A DNA stretch of 9,847 nt, from NCBI GenBank assembly GCA_027625215.1, contig JAQBWJ010000029.1, forward strand, positions 1-9,847, read 5' to 3'. The translations under genes and the position numbers were made by a program. Below the pieces are notes generated by a model. The model was not told the origin of the DNA and did not search any database. It worked only from the letters and a program-made list of their open reading frames with translations. Shown here piece by piece: positions 1 through 6,604 of this stretch. The DNA comes from Candidatus Poribacteria bacterium. Its GTDB lineage: Bacteria; Poribacteria; WGA-4E; GCA-2687025. The stretch's first letter is position 1. The number at the start of each line of letters is the position of its first letter.

Positions 1-1
1 T

Positions 2-43
2 GTGATGGCGCGAGCGTTGAAAGCGTGGGCGGCGGCGCTCTAA
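2..43 (+). CDS. Possible C-terminal end of an upstream gene (partial)
   Basis: The reading frame starting at base 2 is open from the window edge to a TAA at 41-43 and encodes VMARALKAWAAAL. Nearly all of its codons end in G or C, like the confirmed genes here, and the DNA becomes clearly AT-richer soon after the stop. This fits the last 13 codons of a gene cut by the window edge. Too little is visible to name a family. Frame 1 is also open, to a stop at 97-99, but its later codons are AT-rich, so frame 2 is preferred. The stop lies inside an inverted repeat (11-50). Confidence 0.35.
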   Translation: MMARALKAWAAAL

Positions 44-50
44 ACGCTCG
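11..50 (+). terminator. Imperfect hairpin over the putative upstream stop codon
   Basis: CGAGCGTT (11-18) pairs perfectly with AACGCTCG (43-50). Inside it, AGCG (22-25) pairs with CGCT (36-39) across a symmetric 3x3 internal loop, leaving a 10-base apical loop. It could terminate the gene that seems to end at 43. There is no T-run on its 3' side, so a classical intrinsic terminator is not demonstrated. Confidence 0.3.
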
Positions 51-352
51 TCGAACGAATCCGTCGAAAACTAAGAAGAAATGTAGTATTTCTATTTAAT
101 TTCGCGTTATAGATGTTGAGAGTTTCACTCTTGAACGACAGTGTCCCGTACAACAAATGCAACGCGCACCATCCGAAAAGCGACCGAAACGCCGATGACC
201 GTTGAATCACGTCCAAAAAAATGTGTTGCATGATGTTGAATTTTTGTGGCGAGAAGGGCGTGACAAACGCCGCGCCTTGCAGTATCGTCTCGCCCTAACG
301 AACTTGAGGTGCGCCGCCAACCGATTCATTGGATAGATAAGGAGACGACGCG
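51..352. other. Gene-free, AT-richer intergenic region before the dioxygenase
   Basis: I see no convincing gene here. Bases 61-245 are visibly richer in A and T than the rest of the window. A 63-codon minus-strand frame (40-231) lacks a Shine-Dalgarno site and resembles no known protein. A small hairpin with an 8-bp stem (two G-U pairs) and a TTC loop lies at 116-134. The right end carries a candidate promoter (260-288) and the ribosome binding site of the next gene. Confidence 0.6.
260..288 (+). promoter_or_regulatory. Candidate sigma70-type promoter for the PhyH gene
   Basis: A -35 like GTGACA (260-265, 5/6 to consensus) and a -10 like TATCGT (283-288, 4/6) are separated by exactly 17 bases. 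Transcription would start near 295, giving a leader of about 58 bases. The -35 overlaps a small inverted repeat, GGCGT-gacaa-ACGCC (257-271), which could be an operator or chance. This rests on pattern matching only. Confidence 0.4.
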
Positions 353-1138
353 ATGGAGTTGACTGTCAAGCAAAAGAAGCAGTTTCACGACGACGGCTAT
401 GTGGTCATTCCCGGCGCGATCCCGCAGATCATGGTTGATGCCGCGATGCAGGTCATCAACCACTCGCTCGGCACGGAGGGCATGAACAAGGAAGACTTGC
501 CGACGCTTCGCTCACAGTCCTATTGCAAGGAAGCGCGCAGCCACAGCGCCATCACCGACCTGTTCAACGTGTCGCCCGTCCGGTCGCTCCTAGAGTCGAT
601 GCTGGGTGAAGGCAACGTGAACCACGCCGGAGGCGGACAGATCGGCTTGCGGTTCCCCGGTCCCGTCTACGCCGACGCGAGAGAACCGCGCGGACATCTC
701 GACGGACTCGGCAGCGGCTTGAACGGCATGGAAAAGGGCGTTTACAGTCGCGGCTTCACCGGACTCGCCGTCTGCTACCTGAACGACGTGCCGAAGCCGT
801 ACAGCGGCAACTTCACCGTGTGGCCCAAGTCGCATCGCGCGTTTCAGGACTACTTCATCGAACACGGTCACGAAGTCTTGGCGAACGGGATGCCGCAGAT
901 CGACCTGCCGGAGCCGCCCGTGATGATTACCGGCAAACCCGGCGACGTGGTAATCGCCCACCACCAGATCGTCCACTGCGCCGCGCCCAACAGTTCCCCG
1001 AACATCCGGTACGGCGTCATCTTCCGCATCCGCCACAAAGATTGCGGCGAGGTCGGTTTGGACGCCTACAAGGATATTTGGCGCGAGTGGCCCGGCATCC
1101 GCGCCGTCATGGAAGAACAACAAGCAGCGGCAGGCTAA
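353..1138 (+). CDS. Phytanoyl-CoA dioxygenase (PhyH) family Fe(II)/2-oxoglutarate oxygenase
   Basis: This is a 261-residue, probably cytosolic enzyme expected to couple 2-oxoglutarate decarboxylation to hydroxylation of an unknown substrate. The PhyH-type N-terminus reads QFHDDGYVVIPGAI (10-23). The iron facial triad is visible as H115 and D117 (GHLDGL) and the distal H208 (QIVHCA). R219, eleven residues later, is the expected 2-oxoglutarate-binding arginine. The strand GNFTVWPKSHR (152-162) matches the family's conserved G-x-L/F-x-V-x-P-x-S-H-R segment. The length is usual for bacterial members. The start is well placed, with AAGGAG at 339-344 and 8 bases of spacing. The gene is monocistronic and converges on the phosphatase gene. 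The family covers lipid, ectoine, phosphonate and natural-product hydroxylases, so the substrate cannot be read from the sequence. Confidence 0.9.
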   Translation: MELTVKQKKQFHDDGYVVIPGAIPQIMVDAAMQVINHSLGTEGMNKEDLPTLRSQSYCKEARSHSAITDLFNVSPVRSLLESMLGEGNVNHAGGGQIGLRFPGPVYADAREPRGHLDGLGSGLNGMEKGVYSRGFTGLAVCYLNDVPKPYSGNFTVWPKSHRAFQDYFIEHGHEVLANGMPQIDLPEPPVMITGKPGDVVIAHHQIVHCAAPNSSPNIRYGVIFRIRHKDCGEVGLDAYKDIWREWPGIRAVMEEQQAAAG

Positions 1139-1146
1139 CAGTACAA

Positions 1147-1176
1147 CCGTAGGGGCGACCGGCTAGTCGCCCCCGC
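1147..1176. repeat. GTAGGGGC-type palindromic hairpin between convergent genes
   Basis: GGGGCGAC (1152-1159) and GTCGCCCC (1166-1173) form a perfect 8-bp stem around the loop CGGCTA. The flanks can add a T-G and a G-C pair beyond one mismatch. The hairpin sits 13 bases after the PhyH stop and 7 bases from the phosphatase stop, so it can act as a bidirectional terminator. There is no strong T-run on either side. From memory, sequences of the type GTAGGGGCGA...TCGCCCC recur as dispersed palindromic repeats in several bacterial phyla, so this may be a REP-like copy. Only one copy is in this window. Confidence 0.5.
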
Positions 1177-1180
1177 AACG

Positions 1181-1981
1181 TTAACCCTTCGTCCACTCCG
1201 CAAGCAGGTCGTGTTCGAGCCCGTTGCTTGCGACGAAGTTCACCACCTCGCTCCGAAATGCCGGATCGTCTTTTGTTTTCGGGAAGATCGGCGCGCCGCC
1301 CCAATGCGTCGTGACGCCGCCCGCTTCATGAACGAGCAACCATCCCGCCGCGACATCCCACAGCGACGTGTACTCGTCCAACGCCGCGTCGAATATCCCC
1401 GCCGCGACGTACGACAACTGCAACGCCGCCGACCCGATGCTGCGCCCCTTGCTGAAGTGCTGTAAGAACTCCGGTCGGCTGCGGATGATGTCTCCCGACA
1501 CGCCGACGGGCGATATCCCGTCCGACAACTTTCGCTCCGACACTCGCATCGGGACGCCGTTCCGCGTCGCGCCACCACCGAGCGTCGCCGTAAACATCTG
1601 GTTCCGCAACGGATCGAAGATGACTCCGACGACAGGACTGCCGTCCATCAACAGCCCGATGGACACCGCGAAGATCGGCGAACCCGTCGCAAAGTTCACC
1701 GTCCCGTCCAACGGATCGACCACCCAACACGCTTTGGCGATGTCCCCAATCTCGTGACCGTCCATCCCGTACTCCTCGCCGAACACGGGAATGTCCGGGT
1801 ACTCGGCGAGAAACGCCTCCCGCACGTACTTCTCCGATGTTCTGTCCGCGATGGTGACGGGGTTTCCGTGTCCTTTTAGGTCGATCCGCTCAAGCTGCTC
1901 GAAGTACCCGACGAGGATGCGCCCGGCTTCCCGCGCGACCCTCTCCGCCGTGTCCGCATAGCCGCGAGTTGATATCGCCAT
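1181..1981 (-). CDS. Inositol monophosphatase family phosphatase
   Basis: This is a Mg2+-dependent sugar/inositol phosphatase of 266 residues from the chosen start, the usual family length. Metal-binding motifs are intact. They are FGEEYG (67-72), motif A WVVDPLDGT (86-94, with D89, D92 and T94), and motif B WDVAAGWLLVHEAGG (208-222, with D209). The early GNPVT (39-43) corresponds to the segment before the D-x-x-x-E helix, seen here as ADRTSEKYV. Possible activities include myo-inositol-1-phosphatase, histidinol-phosphatase and CysQ-like nucleotide phosphatase, and the context does not decide. An in-frame start at 2044 would give 287 residues. However, it lies in a hairpin arm and adds 21 non-conserved residues, whereas 1981 has AAGGA four bases upstream. 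The gene follows the TPR lipoprotein on the same strand, with a hairpin between them. Confidence 0.9.
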   Translation of the reverse strand: MAISTRGYADTAERVAREAGRILVGYFEQLERIDLKGHGNPVTIADRTSEKYVREAFLAEYPDIPVFGEEYGMDGHEIGDIAKACWVVDPLDGTVNFATGSPIFAVSIGLLMDGSPVVGVIFDPLRNQMFTATLGGGATRNGVPMRVSERKLSDGISPVGVSGDIIRSRPEFLQHFSKGRSIGSAALQLSYVAAGIFDAALDEYTSLWDVAAGWLLVHEAGGVTTHWGGAPIFPKTKDDPAFRSEVVNFVASNGLEHDLLAEWTKG

Positions 1982-1985
1982 ATGG

Positions 1986-1990
1986 TCCTT
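1986..1990 (-). promoter_or_regulatory. Ribosome binding site that fixes the phosphatase start
   Basis: On the minus strand AAGGA lies four bases before the ATG at 1981-1979. The in-frame ATGs at 2014 and 2044 have no comparable site. This favours the 266-residue product. Confidence 0.6.
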
Positions 1991-2014
1991 GTTCCGCGCC
2001 TTCGGTCTAGACAT

Positions 2015-2061
2015 GAAATCGGCGTCGGTGAAGGGTTGCTCCATTCACCGACGCCGAATTC
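2015..2061 (-). terminator. Strong intergenic hairpin after the TPR lipoprotein gene
   Basis: TCGGCGTCGGTGAA (2019-2032) and TTCACCGACGCCGA (2044-2057) are perfect 14-base inverted repeats around an 11-base loop. One mismatch and three more pairs extend the stem to 2015 and 2061. It begins 12 bases after the TPR gene's stop and ends before the phosphatase's Shine-Dalgarno site. It is therefore a good candidate for a terminator or 3'-end-stabilising stem between two same-strand genes. On the minus strand it is followed by TTTCATGT, only a weak U-tract, so it could attenuate readthrough, not abolish it. Confidence 0.6.
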
Positions 2062-2072
2062 GCCGTTGATGT

Positions 2073-4010
2073 TTACTGCATCCCCGTCGGCTGCGAGGTC
2101 GTCTCCAGTTTGAGGAGATCGTGAGCCTGACGGATCGCGTCGTTCGAGGGGTTCTGCTCCATGAACGCCGCGTATGTCGCAAGCGCCGCCGCCTTGTCGC
2201 CCTGCGCGAGATAGAAACTCGCCAGCGATCTCACCGGCTCGGAATCGCGCGGCTTCAACGAAATCGCCTTCTTGTACTCCGCGACCGCCTTCTCCTTGTC
2301 GCCCTTCGCCTGAGCGAACATCGCCGACGCATAGCGCACGAGATAACTCTCAGGAAATGCCGTCAATGCGGGCTGGAGCGTCTCGACAGCCGCTTCCGGC
2401 TTGTCGGGGCTTCGTTGGAGCATCGCCACCGCCTTCATCGCGTTCATCCCGGCGGCGAGTTCCAACTTCTCCTCGTTCTTCGCCACGCGCGCGCCGATGT
2501 TGAACTGCGACTGCGCCGGGACCCAATACCCAAACTTCGCGGACAGCATCCCGATTTCAAGGTACGAATCCGCCGTGCCTTTGTCCTCCACCGCGTCTTG
2601 GAACAGGTAGGAACGCTGGCGCTGGCTCGCGCGGTAGTACAGCACTTCGGCAAGGCTTTGTAGCGCGTCCTTGTCGTCCGGGTTTGCGGCGACGGCGTGT
2701 TCAAACGCCTCGACCTCGCTCGGCGTGTCTTTCAGATGCTTGTACGCGAGTCCGATGTTGTAAAAGATCGTGCCGTCTTTGCCGGGGTTGATGCCCGCGA
2801 TCCCCTGCCAAATCTCGATAGCGCGTTCGTAGTCGCCGGAGCCGTAATCGACCAACCCGCTGTCGATGATCTGGTCAAGCAGTTGGGGGTTGCTCTTCAT
2901 CGCGTCGCTCATCGCTTGCGAGGCGAGTTGGTTTAACCCCAGTTTCTTATAGACGCTCGCCAACCCTTGATACGACGGACCCAAGTTCTCCCAGACCCCG
3001 TTGCGGTCTTGGTCTTCTTCCGCCAGTTCGATGGCGCGTTGATACAGGGCACCTGCGTCCTTGTACTGTTCGCTCAAGAACATGACGGTCGCCATCGAGA
3101 ACATCGCGTCGTACATCGTCCCCTGTTCGTCCGTCGTGATGTTCATAGAGGACATCAGGTCGTCCGCGTTCACGCCGAAGATGTTCGCTCGCCGCACCGT
3201 CTCCGCCGCCGAGCGTGTCGATTGCGGGCGGTCGCGGTCGCGGATGTTCTCGCGTCTCATTTGGGCGCGTTCCGTGTCGGACATGGTCTCCGGCGTTAAT
3301 ACGGATGGGACGACCGCGCCTTCCGCTTGCAGCCCTTGCTTTGCCAACTCGACGACTTCCTGCGCTCCGGTCGTATTCCCGAACTCGCGCACGATCCGTT
3401 GACGCGACGCAATCGCTTCCGTCTTATTGCCGAGTTGGTCCAACAGTTTCGCGCGCGTTTCCAGCGCAATCGCGGCGTTGGGGTTCTCAGCGTGAAGAGA
3501 CGAGAAGGCGTTGTAAGTCTGCTCGGCGTCCGCCAACTTCCCCGCTTTTTCGTAGGTCTTGGCGAGCATCAGTTGGGCGTTCCCGGCGGTCTCGCTGGTC
3601 GGTTGAGCGTTGATGACCCCTTGAAACGAGGTCGCGGCGTTGTCGAAATCTTCCAACCGGAAGTAGTGAAGTCCGAGTTGATAGGCAGCCGTCAACCCTT
3701 CGTCCGACTTCGGGTCGGAGTCGACGACGCTGCGATAGGTCGCCACGCCCTGTTCGGTCTGTTTCAAATCGCTTAGTTGGATGCGCGCGACGGCAAGTTT
3801 CGCCTGACGCGCCTCCGGTGTGCCGGGCGCGGTCGTTGCGATCTGTTCGTAGGAAGTGACGGCGGCGTTGTAGTCGCCCGCCTGCTCCTGTTTTTTGGCG
3901 AGGTTCATCGCGCTGCCTCCGGAACACCCGGCGATGAACGCGACGGCGATCATCCCGCCGCCGACGCGCGCGCTCCACGACAACATGCCGGACTGAAACG
4001 TCTTATACAC
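2073..4010 (-). CDS. TPR-repeat lipoprotein
   Basis: The product is a 645-residue secreted scaffold. The N-terminus has a signal peptide with hydrophobic core GMIAVAFIAG and lipobox IAGC, with C29 as the lipidated residue, so the mature protein should be membrane-anchored, facing the periplasm. Tetratricopeptide-like helical hairpins can be seen at roughly 31-64, 105-138, 142-175, 340-372, 379-411, 412-445, 557-588 and 591-624. Typical A-x-x-x-Y/F and N-P pairs occur, for example in AANPDDKDAL (441-450) and AISLKPRDSEP (582-592). A charged, arginine-rich linker (about 240-275) separates an N-terminal block of YbgF/BamD-like repeats from the C-terminal blocks. The start is a GTG with GGGAGG seven bases upstream. 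The role is probably protein-protein assembly in the envelope; no enzymatic motif is seen. It is transcribed divergently from the Gfo/Idh gene. Confidence 0.85.
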   Translation of the reverse strand: MYKTFQSGMLSWSARVGGGMIAVAFIAGCSGGSAMNLAKKQEQAGDYNAAVTSYEQIATTAPGTPEARQAKLAVARIQLSDLKQTEQGVATYRSVVDSDPKSDEGLTAAYQLGLHYFRLEDFDNAATSFQGVINAQPTSETAGNAQLMLAKTYEKAGKLADAEQTYNAFSSLHAENPNAAIALETRAKLLDQLGNKTEAIASRQRIVREFGNTTGAQEVVELAKQGLQAEGAVVPSVLTPETMSDTERAQMRRENIRDRDRPQSTRSAAETVRRANIFGVNADDLMSSMNITTDEQGTMYDAMFSMATVMFLSEQYKDAGALYQRAIELAEEDQDRNGVWENLGPSYQGLASVYKKLGLNQLASQAMSDAMKSNPQLLDQIIDSGLVDYGSGDYERAIEIWQGIAGINPGKDGTIFYNIGLAYKHLKDTPSEVEAFEHAVAANPDDKDALQSLAEVLYYRASQRQRSYLFQDAVEDKGTADSYLEIGMLSAKFGYWVPAQSQFNIGARVAKNEEKLELAAGMNAMKAVAMLQRSPDKPEAAVETLQPALTAFPESYLVRYASAMFAQAKGDKEKAVAEYKKAISLKPRDSEPVRSLASFYLAQGDKAAALATYAAFMEQNPSNDAIRQAHDLLKLETTSQPTGMQ

Positions 4011-4017
4011 GGAACTG

Positions 4018-4023
4018 CCTCCC
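4018..4023 (-). promoter_or_regulatory. Ribosome binding site supporting a GTG start for the TPR lipoprotein
   Basis: Minus-strand GGGAGG lies seven bases before the GTG at 4010-4008. The internal ATG at 3986 has no such site and would shorten the signal peptide's n-region. The GTG start is preferred. Confidence 0.65.
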
Positions 4024-4031
4024 TGACATCG

Positions 4032-4061
4032 TGCCGCCGCGATGAATCCGTCGGTGCGGCA
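4032..4061 (-). other. Hairpin in the leader of the TPR lipoprotein gene
   Basis: TGCCGC (4032-4037) pairs with GCGGCA (4056-4061). A 2x2 internal loop and about three to four further pairs (4040-4043 with 4050-4053) close a six-base loop. The hairpin lies just upstream of the Shine-Dalgarno site and may be a leader structure. No clear minus-strand promoter could be assigned above it. Confidence 0.3.
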
Positions 4062-4155
4062 ACTCCTTACATTTGAAGCCGCGATTCTCTAGGACGATAC
4101 CGAATAGGTACTCCTACCATACCACATTCCCAACTTGAGAGTCATCTTTCCGAAT

Positions 4156-4185
4156 CAAACAGAGACGCCGTTCCCGTGATAAGAT
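4156..4185 (+). promoter_or_regulatory. Candidate extended -10 promoter for the Gfo/Idh gene
   Basis: TG at 4177-4178, one base, then TAAGAT (4180-4185, 4/6 to TATAAT) form an extended -10 element. A weak -35, CAAACA (4156-4161), lies 18 bases upstream. Transcription would start near 4192. That is downstream of the ATG at 4184 and so argues against that start codon. Confidence 0.35.
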
Positions 4186-4228
4186 GGCGCGTCGCGTTAC
4201 TATTCAAAATAAAATGGAGACTTTAGCG

Positions 4229-5305
4229 ATGGAACCGATCACCTTCGGCATCGTCGGCGCGGGATGGCGCACCGAGTTCTTTCTGCGGGTGGCGAGCGCT
4301 TGCCCTGAGCGATTCCGCGTCACAGGAGTTGTCGCGCGTCGCGCGGAACGCGGTGACGAGTTGGAATCGCAGTTTGGCATCAAGACGTTCCGCACGGTGG
4401 ACGACTTGTTGCGTGCGGAGACGCCTCGCTTCGTCGTGTCGTCCGTTCCGTGGTCCGTGAACCCGGAGATGGTGCGCGACTTGGTCGGTCGCGGAATCCC
4501 CGTGCTGTCCGAAACGCCACCCGCTCCCACAGTTGAAGAGATGACTGCGCTGTATAAAGATGTGTCGGCGGCGGGCGGGTACGTTCAGGTCGCCGAGCAG
4601 TACCATCTCCAACCGCACCACGCCGCTCGAATCGCCTTCGCGCGGAGCGGGAAGATGGGCGCGATCTCGCAGGCGCAGGTGGCTGTCTGTCACGGTTATC
4701 ACGGCGTCAGCCTGATTCGGCGACTGCTCGGCATCGGGCATGAAAACGCGACGATCCGCGCCGTCCGTTTCCAAGAGCCGATTGTCGCCAGCCCGTCGCG
4801 CGACGGTGCAACGGACGACAACTCAGTGAAGACCTCTCAACAACAGATTGCGACGCTTCAGTTCGGCGAGCGGCTCGGCGTCTTCGACTTCACGGGCGAT
4901 CAGTACTTCAGTTATATCCGGGGACAGCGCGTCATGGCGCGCGGTGAACGCGGCGAAATAATCGACCACCAAGCGACTTACCTTACCGACCCGTTGACGC
5001 CGATTCGCGTCCCGTTCACCCGTCACGACGCGGGTCTGAACGGCAATCTTGAGGGGTCTTACCATAAAGGCATTCAAGTGGGCGACGAGTGGTTCTACCG
5101 GAATCCGCTCGCTCCGGGACGCCTCTCCGACGACGAGATTGCCGTCGGTACGTGCCTTCTTAAAATGGACGAAGGCATCCGCGACGGCAGCGAGTTCTAC
5201 CCGCTCGCCGAAGCGTGTCAAGATCACTATCTGTCGATCATGATCGGAAAAGCGGCTTCTTCGGGCGAGACCGTTCAGACGGAAACGCAAGCGTGGGCAG
5301 GGTAA
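4229..5305 (+). CDS. Gfo/Idh/MocA family oxidoreductase, atypical (ETP instead of EKP)
   Basis: This is a 358-residue NAD(P)-binding oxidoreductase, predicted cytosolic. The Rossmann motif GIVGAGWR is at 7-14, followed by alternating beta-alpha segments to about 120. The C-terminal domain contains the family's second region, with CHGYHGVSLIRRLLG (154-168), where H158 is at the expected catalytic-histidine position. The first catalytic motif, usually EKP, reads SETPPAP (94-100), with T96 replacing lysine. Classical sugar or inositol dehydrogenase chemistry is therefore uncertain. From memory, related subfamilies share the ETP and GYHG combination. GGAG at 4216-4219 sits nine bases before this ATG; the ATGs at 4184 and 4214 have no good site. 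The gene is divergent from the TPR gene and 137 bases before the SDR. The substrate is unknown. Confidence 0.85.
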   Translation: MEPITFGIVGAGWRTEFFLRVASACPERFRVTGVVARRAERGDELESQFGIKTFRTVDDLLRAETPRFVVSSVPWSVNPEMVRDLVGRGIPVLSETPPAPTVEEMTALYKDVSAAGGYVQVAEQYHLQPHHAARIAFARSGKMGAISQAQVAVCHGYHGVSLIRRLLGIGHENATIRAVRFQEPIVASPSRDGATDDNSVKTSQQQIATLQFGERLGVFDFTGDQYFSYIRGQRVMARGERGEIIDHQATYLTDPLTPIRVPFTRHDAGLNGNLEGSYHKGIQVGDEWFYRNPLAPGRLSDDEIAVGTCLLKMDEGIRDGSEFYPLAEACQDHYLSIMIGKAASSGETVQTETQAWAG

Positions 5306-5354
5306 CGAGGTATCATCTGTGCCATTTAGGATACACCAAACGTATGCCGAAGAC

Positions 5355-5384
5355 TTGACTTGCGGTTGAAACCCATGCTAGCGT
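5355..5384 (+). promoter_or_regulatory. Candidate promoter for the SDR gene
   Basis: TTGACT (5355-5360, 5/6 to TTGACA) is followed after 18 bases by TAGCGT (5379-5384). TGC immediately precedes it, giving an extended -10 (TG-n-TA-n-n-n-T). The leader would be about 50 bases. This suggests the SDR is transcribed separately from the upstream Gfo/Idh gene, although readthrough is possible since no terminator was found between them. Confidence 0.4.
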
Positions 5385-5442
5385 TCCCCGCAGTTTGCCG
5401 ACGGGCATTACTTGAACACGCGACAAATCACGAGGACAACGC

Positions 5443-6267
5443 ATGAGCGGCACGGCGATGGACCTGTCGCACGATGGGCGTACGGTCGTCATATCGGGCG
5501 GACTGAGGGGGATCGGGCGCGCGCTGGCGGAGGGGTATCTCGACGCAGGCGCGAATGTCGTCCTTTTCCATCGGGGCGCGTCGGAAGACGCTGTTCGGGC
5601 GGAGGACGCTTTTCGTTCCGACCACGCCGATCTCATCCGCAACGGACGAGCGCGGATGTTGCGCGCCGACCTCACCCAAAAACGCGACCGCTCGCGCGTG
5701 TTGTCGGAGGCGATGGACAACTACGGTCGTCTGGACGTGGTGGTCGACAACGCGGGCGTCTGTTATCGAGACGACCTCACACCAGAACGAATCCGCGAGC
5801 AACGCTACATCAACGCGACGGCTCCGGTGCGATTCGCGCGAGAAGCCGCCGAGTGGCTCCGCAAGAACGACCACGCCTCGCCGGATCGGTTGTCTCGCGG
5901 CGCGATTCTCGGCATCTCCTCCTACGTCACGGAGTGGAAGCAGTATCCGTCCGACTACCTTCGCCACTATGCCCAATCAAAACGGCTGATGGAACGCGGA
6001 TTAATCAAACTCGCCCTTGAACTGCGTCCATGCGACATCAACGTGAACTCCATCGCGGTCGGCGTCGTCTATGCCGGAATGGGCATGGCGACGATTGGGC
6101 GCAAGGAAGTCGCGTTGAAGGACGGCAAACTCCCCGTGACGAAGTTCGCCCATGTGGACGCTGTCGTATTCGAGGCGTTGTGCCTCACGCATCCGCGCGC
6201 GCACTACAAGACGGGTCGCGTTGAGACGCTAGACGGCGGATGGAATCTCGGCGAACTCGAATCGTAA
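5443..6267 (+). CDS. Short-chain dehydrogenase/reductase (SDR) family oxidoreductase
   Basis: This is a 274-residue classical SDR, an NAD(P)-dependent alcohol/ketone oxidoreductase, probably cytosolic. The cofactor loop is SGGLRGIG (18-25; the usual first Thr is Ser). The acidic D75 in ADLT contacts adenine in the family, and DNAG is at 102-105. The catalytic tetrad is N124 (YINATAP), S159/S160 (GISSYV), Y176 and K180 (YAQSK). The C-terminal VETLDGGWNLG (260-270) matches the family's LDGG end. The usual P-G after strand beta-6 is V-G here (AVGVVYAGMG). GAGG at 5432-5435 is seven bases before the ATG. The 6-ketone, sugar or acyl substrate cannot be told. It may belong to the same pathway as the preceding Gfo/Idh enzyme, which is inference from proximity only. 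Confidence 0.88.
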   Translation: MSGTAMDLSHDGRTVVISGGLRGIGRALAEGYLDAGANVVLFHRGASEDAVRAEDAFRSDHADLIRNGRARMLRADLTQKRDRSRVLSEAMDNYGRLDVVVDNAGVCYRDDLTPERIREQRYINATAPVRFAREAAEWLRKNDHASPDRLSRGAILGISSYVTEWKQYPSDYLRHYAQSKRLMERGLIKLALELRPCDINVNSIAVGVVYAGMGMATIGRKEVALKDGKLPVTKFAHVDAVVFEALCLTHPRAHYKTGRVETLDGGWNLGELES

Positions 6268-6345
6268 ATACTAACGGACAAGACGCGATTTTACCGATAC
6301 AAGGATCAGTCTGCCCATTCGGGGTGGATCGGATAAGAATGTGAA

Positions 6346-6367
6346 TCGCCCGTCGCGCGATGGGTGG
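6346..6367 (+). other. Small GC-rich hairpin downstream of the SDR gene
   Basis: Bases 6346-6354 pair with 6359-6367 around a GCGC tetraloop, with several G-U pairs if read as plus-strand RNA. It lies about 80 bases after the SDR stop and could stabilise or end that transcript. No T-run follows. Confidence 0.25.
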
Positions 6368-6405
6368 AACGGAGTGTCGATCATCAGCGTAATGTGGGTT
6401 GTGAA

Positions 6406-6425
6406 ATCGGATGTTTTTATCCGAT
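6406..6425. other. Seven-bp hairpin ATCGGAT-gttttt-ATCCGAT
   Basis: ATCGGAT (6406-6412) and ATCCGAT (6419-6425) are perfect inverted repeats around GTTTTT. The T-run is in the loop instead of after the stem, so it is not a standard terminator. It sits just 14 bases upstream of the -35 of the LysM gene's candidate promoter and could be a protein-binding site. Confidence 0.3.
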
Positions 6426-6438
6426 GAGACAATTCGAG

Positions 6439-6467
6439 CGGACACGCGCCGAGATCGGTGATATATT
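6439..6467 (+). promoter_or_regulatory. Candidate extended -10 promoter of the LysM/M23 gene
   Basis: CGGACA (6439-6444, 4/6 to TTGACA) is separated by 17 bases from TATATT (6462-6467, 5/6 to TATAAT). TGA precedes the -10, giving an extended -10 element. Transcription would begin near 6474, leaving a leader of about 170 bases. This is among the best promoter matches in the window. Confidence 0.5.
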
Positions 6468-6604
6468 AGAAAACAGTTATCAAGCCGGTTGCGCCTCTCG
6501 TTGACATCAGCAACGCCGCGCCGTTCGGTTTGACGGGACCGCTGACGCGCTTCATTGGATGGAGGCGTCGCCGTTCTGAAAAAGAAATCAATGAGACGGG
6601 ACGA

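Noticed and set aside
40..231. Minus-strand frame of 63 codons before the dioxygenase gene
   Set aside because: No Shine-Dalgarno site, no recognisable motif, AT-rich region, and it overlaps the probable upstream gene end and its hairpin.
590..1123. Long minus-strand frame opposite the dioxygenase
   Set aside because: It lies wholly opposite a gene with intact catalytic motifs. The long antisense frame is a by-product of GC-rich codon use.
3487..3978. 163-codon minus-strand frame overlapping the TPR gene in another frame
   Set aside because: It is an arginine-rich out-of-frame shadow. The TPR frame has a lipobox, repeats and a good ribosome binding site.
5428..5976. 182-codon minus-strand frame opposite the SDR
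   Set aside because: The plus strand encodes a complete SDR with cofactor and catalytic motifs. The antisense product has no family features and no ribosome binding site.
6185..6445. 86-codon minus-strand frame spanning the SDR end and the intergenic region
   Set aside because: No homology features, and it runs across the SDR C-terminus and a hairpin. It is probably chance.
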